From the NCBI GenBank assembly GCA_026874595.1, contig CM049316.1, forward strand, positions 66,550,676 through 66,614,675: DNA of 64,000 nucleotides, written 5' to 3'. The notes beneath the pieces are model-generated. The model searched no databases. It was not told the origin of the DNA and saw only the letters and a list, made by a program, of their open reading frames with translations. Each line of letters begins with the position of its first letter. The stretch's first letter is position 1. A program made the position numbers and the translations under genes. Below, piece after piece: positions 58,591 through 64,000 of this stretch. This DNA comes from Sipunculus nudus (Eukaryota; Annelida; Sipuncula; Golfingiida; Sipunculidae).

Positions 58591-60061
58591 GTGATGAACA
58601 CAGTTTTATTTGTCTAATGATATGCTCAATTATTGTATATAGTCTGATCAATCTGTAATGACTGCCAAGAGTAGGACATAAAATGAGTCATAAAATCACA
58701 TTTTATGCAGTTTTCCCAAATAAATGACGATAAGCCAACTTTAACAAGGAAATTTAAATATATGCCTGAAAGTCATGCACATTCTTTTGCTTGAAACAAA
58801 TAATAACAGATGCAGGTAAAAATTTATAATACCATGACTGTTAATACATGACTGTTTATTTTAAAGTTCGGACAATTGATCAATAACCCCCCTAGATTGT
58901 CAAATTGTAAGCAACCACCTAAAATTTACCCAGGTACATGCTTTCACCAAGATCTATATATTCGCAATATATATGAGTTTTTATACAGCCTGGCTTAGAA
59001 AAGCCACCCGTTGTGTCCGAATTTAATGAAAAGGGGCACAAAACAAGGACCAAAATACTAATGTGTCTGACATAGTTCTTAAACCTGGTAAGGCAAATTT
59101 CCTCCAAATGTCCATGAAAACAGGAATATGAGGCTTTATCATGCGATACCCACACTTTAATATTTTGGATAAGTCGTACCATGAATGCATGATGGGCCAA
59201 ACGTTTAATTTTTTATACGCTTATAACACACAAAATCTCCCATAAAATCACAAATAAATATAAGTGGAGCTACCAATTTGGATTTTGACGTTCTATTGGT
59301 TAACCATGTCTTTAGTTAATTTGGGCTTTTATTCATCGTCTGCTTTAAAATGCGTTTGGTTGAGTATTAACCGATAATTTGTATGACCACTTTGTGCCAA
59401 GTTTGATAATCACATGCGCAGTCATCGGATCACGTGCAGAGTGAGCTGTTCCCGTGTTCCCTTTTGCTCTCTCTCCCTCTCATGAATATATATCTTTTGC
59501 CAGAAAAAAAATACACTACTCATCATCATGGTCAAGAAGGTGATGGAGAGAGGTTGCGAGGGCCCTATGATGGGTTTCAATATACATCTCAAGACACACG
59601 CAGTCTTGAGTCAAGTCGCGATTCAATATCTTGAGAACAGTCTGGATAAACTTTCGATTGCTATGGTAACCCAAGCCAGTTCGCGGGCAGTCTTGATAGG
59701 GACTTGAGGTACACCACAGCAAAATGATGTGTTTGAAAGATTATATTACAATACTTTAGAAAATGACGAAATTATTCGGTGTTCCGGTAATACTGAACCA
59801 TGCAGTGGCATTTTCATTGTGACGCATTTAAAATTTCCCCACACAAATTTGCCCATTAATACACATTGATACGATCACTCGCTTGTTTTTGTTCTGTTCT
59901 GGTTAAGTGAGCGGCACACCGGGGCCGAGCACTCGGGTCAATATGTTCAGAGGTCACCAGTGACGGCCGTTACAAACATTTACTAGCATTCGACTTATTG
60001 TATCCAATGATACGTCAATTCAAATTCCCACCTCACGCCAGAGTTGCATAATCCACTCTTT
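58591..60061. other. no recognised feature; possible Gypsy 3' LTR region
   Basis: No gene is supported. If the Gypsy element to the right has a surviving 3' LTR, it should lie around 59800-60060 on the minus strand. I could not define TG...CA ends or a partner. Confidence 0.3.
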
Positions 60062-60596
60062 GTCTAACTCGAGGAGACCTGCGGGGCATGACACGGGGGT
60101 TGTCTCCATTTAAATACCGCAGTCGTCTAATTCGACAGTCGGCGGCCACGTGATACGGCCGTGCACATTTATAACAAACAGGTGCGCCCTCATTTCCAAG
60201 CTAAGGGATAAGTGAATCGTAGGTAATGCTTTGAAAAGTGGATGTGACACTTTGGTTGTGCGCGAGAGGTTAGTAGCACTACGGCTACCGACGCTAGGTG
60301 GGTAAGTTGATCGCGTAAGTGCGGATTGGGGCTTTTCTTTTCCTGGGACCTTTGTGACACGCGGGATTTCGATTAGGCACTTTGCACCTGGGCCCGTGTA
60401 CATTGGGCGGGGTCGGTAATTGGCCGGGCGGATCTGAGGGATCATGCACTTGAGATTTGACTTTTGTGTGGCATGTGGTCTTTCTGACCGGGCCTTGTTT
60501 GTTCATCTGTGACACTTGGACAGGCTTACAAGAGTTATGCAAGGTGAGTGTGGATGTGCGCGGGGTTTCACCATTGTGTGTCGAGCGGACCGGCAA
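60062..60596 (-). pseudogene. Gypsy remnant: post-integrase region with CCHC zinc knuckle
   Basis: Downstream of the integrase stop, a Pro/Arg/Thr-rich region reads on in two overlapping frames. In one, near 60190-60140, it gives APVCYKCARPYHVAADC, a perfect C-x2-C-x4-H-x4-C zinc knuckle. RRSPRVRQRVDYATLA and a stop near 60052 follow. Zinc knuckles normally sit in Gag, upstream of protease; a C-terminal position is less usual. A frameshift separates it from the first part. Confidence 0.65.
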
Positions 60597-60742
60597 CGGT
60601 TGGATAACTTGATGGATAGCTCTATGATTTCTGATCGTGTGTAATTTCGTGGTCGTTGTGGATGGGAATGCCAGGCTATACTATTAGAAGCTTTTGTGAC
60701 TTTTGAACTATGAACCGTTTTAGTAACTCCTGTATGAACATG

Positions 60743-61760
60743 CTATAGTTCACAAGTAGTGCCTTTTGTACCGTTTACGATCCACTCGGGATCACATTTA
60801 CTGGTGAATGTCAGGGTTTTTTCCGCCTTTACCACCACATGATCCCCCTCATGTAAATTTGGGGCAGTTTGAATATTTTCAGATTTCATTCTATCATTTA
60901 TTCTACTCTGTTGAACCAGTTGTCTAGCCCGATCCCATGCCTCAGTAAGTGCGCGTAATCTTAGCGTAGTATTAGGGAAGGATTTCCGCGTATTGTGCCA
61001 GGTGTTTAAAGGGTCTCTGGGGTGCCTGCAATACATTAAAAATACGGACTGTAACCAGTTGATTTACTAGAAGTTATGCGGTGGCCGTACAAAACATCGG
61101 CCAGAACGTCCTCCAAGCAATAGGGGTTGATTGTGCACAGCCTTGGCGATCATTTCTTTAATTGTTTTGTTAGCCCTTTCACATTTGCCATAACTGACCA
61201 GGTGGTAGGGGGTTGTACGGGATTTCTCTATGTTAGGCTCGGCTAAGTTATCACACCAGGCTTTAGAAGTAAATTCTGCTCCATTATCATTCACTGTACG
61301 TCGTTGGGCATCATGCCGAGCGAGTTATTCATTGTGGAACGCATTCCACACACTTTTATTTGTCTTGTCCGGAATCGTGTATGCTTCCACCCAACCGGTT
61401 AATAATAACCAGAACATGTCTGTTATTATTAGAGGACGGGGCAAAGGGTCCTATTAAGTCCATCCCTATTATTTCTGCGGGGCTATCATGGACAGCCATT
61501 TCGCCGATTTGCACCCTGTTATGTGGTGTTTTTAATGTAGAATACAGACTGTGCACATTGATATAAAATATGTAAAAACCCGTCGCATATTGGGAAAAGA
61601 ATAAGCATCTTTTAACCAGAGCATTGTTTTTTCTATCCCCAAGTGGCTAACTTGGCTGTGTGCATTTGATATCACCTGACGGCGGAATTCAGGTAGGTGG
61701 TAAAACCAACCTCGGATGGATGGGGTTCATAGGGTCGGGTGATGTGGTGTCATACAGCAA
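60743..61760 (-). pseudogene. Gypsy remnant: integrase
   Basis: On the minus strand, HHCC-type zinc ligands (AHSQVSHLG, then CTVC) fall near 61665-61575. The core follows with first Asp IIGMDLIGPF (~61475), second Asp NDNGAEF (~61285) and Glu in GKCERANKTIKEM (~61170), so all three DDE residues are kept. The C-terminal GPY-like part reads DPEWIVNGTKGTTCEL and ends at 60743. It is split into at least three frames. Integrase inserts the cDNA into the host chromosome; this copy cannot encode it whole. Confidence 0.88.
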
Positions 61761-61983
61761 GTCAATAATGATGCAGTAGTTTGGATTAGTCTGTGCGGCA
61801 TCCTGGTTGCGTGGTTTGCCTAAAAAAGTCTTTGGTCTTCTTTAACGTGTTGTACATCTTAATTGTCATATTGATGCCTGGGTCTATGCAACTCTGCCCC
61901 GTCGCTATCAATCATGGCCAGTTCCGGTGTGTTTGGGAGTGGGGTAGAATCAGGAACCTGCGACAACATGTCAGCTTTCACGT

Positions 61984-62368
61984 TTAACCGGCCTTTTTGT
62001 ACACAGTTTTTGTGCTAAACTCAGCGAGAGTCAGAGCCCAATGCTGTACCCTGCTGTTTTTGATTGTTTTAGGAGAATATCCCACACAGGGGGAATGGTC
62101 TACATACGCCGTATGGGGGCTACCATACAGGTATGGTTTTAACTTAGTGAGGTAGTATATAGAGGCCAACCCTTTATTTTCTATTACGGGGTACCTCTTT
62201 TGAGTGTCAGATAGTTGATGGAAACAAATTCAATAACATATTCTATCCCATCTTCGTGTTCTTGTACCAGGACGCCGCCTATAGCGTTATCAGATGCGTC
62301 CGTATATAATTTATATTCCAGGTCAGTCCTAGGAAAAGCCATGACTTTAGCCGAAACTAGCAAGTTTT
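61984..62368 (-). pseudogene. Gypsy remnant: RNase H
   Basis: On the minus strand, LYTDASDNAIGGVLVQEHE falls near 62300-62245. A frameshift follows, then VIENKGLASIYYLTKLKPYLYG and AYVDHSP near 62105. The Asp, Glu and Asp of the RNase H catalytic set are recognisable. It directly follows the RT connection region. Confidence 0.85.
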
Positions 62369-62860
62369 CTACTTTTCAAAAGCCCATTGATAAGCGTCAG
62401 TCCAGGAAAATTTTACCCTTTTCTTTGTGAGTTGGATAAGGGGGCTGGCTTCCTTTGCATAATTAGGCATGAAATGCAAGTAATAACCAGTCATGCCCAG
62501 GAATGATCGGATATCCCTCACGTTGATAGGAGGCGCAATATTGGCTACCGCCGCTGTCTTATCATGGTCGGGGGCTCGGTCGCTGCCAGAAATGATGTGA
62601 CCTAGCAATGGGGACCTTGAGGGGCGGATTACCCTATTTCCAGCATTTTGTCAACTTCCCGCTCAATTAATTGACGTTTAGCTAAGGTAGCTCTTTAGGG
62701 GCGTTTGGCAATAGGAGGGCCTTCTGTTTCGATTTTCATGGGTTCTAAGTTACAGAGGGGCATGGATCCATCGGGATGTGCAAAACATTTTTAATTTCAC
62801 CAAGAAGTTTTTCAAATGCGGGGTTCACGCTAGTTTGAATGGTATGAAAAATGCCTGGGG
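62369..62860 (-). pseudogene. Gypsy remnant: reverse transcriptase with catalytic core deleted
   Basis: From the right, the pre-RT linker reads NPAFEKLLGEIKNV (~62820), PPIAKRP and ATLAKRQLIEREVDKMLEIG (~62680-62630), the usual start of Gypsy RT. A one-base frameshift later it passes from IRPSRSP straight into LGHIISGSDRAPDHDKT. That is the post-palm region, which ends in FLGMTGYY and the SWTDAYQWAFEKL connection. The fingers and palm with the Y-x-DD site are absent. Confidence 0.87.
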
Positions 62861-63240
62861 ATTGAACAGGGGGTTCCTGGATAAAGAGGTAACATTTTCC
62901 AAACCAGGTCACAGTAGTTATCACAGCACATACAGTGGTTACTTAATGCCTGAGACAAAGGCTCTGTGTGCTGCAGTGGTAATTAACCGATAAACTCAGC
63001 TGCTGTCAGGGTGTAATTGCCTAGCAACCACAGAGCGTCGTGGGTAGCTGAATCATGGCATTTCTTTTTTAAAAATGCTTGATTTGACCGGTACAAATAC
63101 CATCTGACCAATAAACACATTCGCTGCCCAGCCAAATATTCCCCCAGTGCCAGGGCCTACAACAGTCCGGGTGAGAAAGTTCTAGGTGTGAAAAGCTGAT
63201 AACGAGGGTGTGAAGTCCACCTGGTCCCAGGGCCATAAAA
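62861..63240 (-). pseudogene. probable upstream Gypsy remnant (protease/linker region)
   Basis: Continuing on the minus strand, short frames such as VVGPGTGGIFGWAANVFIG and KKKCHDSATHDALWLLGNYTL are consistent in position with a decayed protease region. No D-T/S-G active site is clear. Gag and a 5' LTR were not found; sequence to the right is microsatellite. Confidence 0.35.
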
Positions 63241-63300
63241 CTTGCCTGAGATGTTATGGACTTCAAAGAAAACAAGCGCACACAAACACAGATAAGCCCT

Positions 63301-63335
63301 CATATATATATATATATATATATAATATATATACA

Positions 63336-63401
<66 letters not shown>

Positions 63402-63403
63402 AA
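63301..63403 (+). repeat. compound (TA)n/(GA)n microsatellite
   Basis: TA runs with short interruptions (63303-63376), then (GA)13 and an A-run. It adjoins the truncated 5' side of the Gypsy remnant. Confidence 0.97.
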
Positions 63404-64000
63404 AAAAAAGAATTCATAAGTTTACGCCAGGACCGGGAGAGTCCAGCGGTTCCCGCAATAGCGGCTCCTGTACACACTCGGATCGACCTTCGATATATTA
63501 GTTAAAATAATAGATGAAGATTTATAAAACGTCACAGTTATTATCATGTATGATCATCAAAGTTATAATGTCACTTCATCGATTTGGTAGAACTCGCGAG
63601 GGTTTGTGTCTTATTCTGGTTTATGACTGCTATAAACTTCCAATTACATGTGTGGAAAGATGGCTTAGGGGCTATGTAGGAGGTCAAGTAACACGCAACG
63701 GAAAACAGCGCAAGTCGATTCACCTCTTTTCTTTTTTTTTTCTTTTTCTTTTATTATACAAACTTGTATTTTGACTGAAAAAAAACTATTTTGCTTTTCA
63801 TTACGAAAAAACTGATTCTACCAATCATTATAATTCTAAAAATTGTATGATCTATTATAACACACAGTCATAGAGTTATTTACATACTGACGCAATAGCA
63901 TGATACAGTGGACCTCGTCATTGTCACCATCAAACGAAAATTGCATGTGATCAGAGTGTAACCTAATATGATCAACTCAAGGGCTTATGATATAACACCT
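63404..64000. other. no recognised feature
   Basis: Single-copy-looking sequence with a T-rich stretch at 63725-63760; no gene is supported. Confidence 0.4.

Overview
The window looks like nuclear DNA of a marine or freshwater mollusc, most likely a bivalve. It is AT-rich and intron-rich, and very dense in satellites, (TA)n tracts and decayed retroelements: CR1/Jockey-like and Tx1/L1-like LINEs, a Penelope-like element with GIY-YIG, Ty3/Gypsy, a pogo-like DNA transposon and a tRNA-derived SINE. No prokaryotic gene organisation, CRISPR array or functional tRNA/rRNA gene was seen. The taxon is an inference from element content, not a proven identification.

Layout. 1-9245 is satellite DNA. A ~77 bp satellite runs forward (1-2480, broken by a SINE) and again inverted (6297-7217). 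Each array is closed by the same ~75 bp boundary sequence. Between the arms lie a decayed LINE reverse transcriptase and a ~245 bp satellite. A ~138 bp palindrome-bearing satellite follows (7218-9245). 10216-26728 holds two direct copies of a 5.5-7 kb segment, separated by a 5'-complete but 3'-truncated L1/Tx1 LINE. A pogo-like element is whole in the second copy and cut by a 1.56 kb deletion in the first.

27971-38621 is the one convincing host gene, on the minus strand. Five exons with matching splice phases encode a predicted 204-residue secreted protein: a signal peptide plus a single von Willebrand factor type D (VWD) domain. A LINE fragment and local repeats lie in its introns, and its 5' end abuts an inverted pair of Penelope-like fragments (38650-40021).

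41800-48400 contains a ~360 bp tandem repeat, a heat-shock-type promoter (three HSE clusters plus TATA box) probably inside a solo LTR, and a possible small spliced transcript. 48400-50262 is a long inverted repeat with ~640 bp arms. 53100-57300 holds direct repeats, a GAGCAC/CTGCTC minisatellite, microsatellites and a ~190 bp palindromic satellite. 60062-63240 is a minus-strand Ty3/Gypsy remnant whose RT catalytic core is deleted. It has a zinc knuckle downstream of integrase.

No multi-gene pathway is visible. Points most worth checking are the VWD gene, the heat-shock promoter/LTR, the paired inverted satellite arms, the segmental duplication with its nested events, and the inverted Penelope pair upstream of the VWD gene. 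All similarities were judged by reading the sequence; no search was run.
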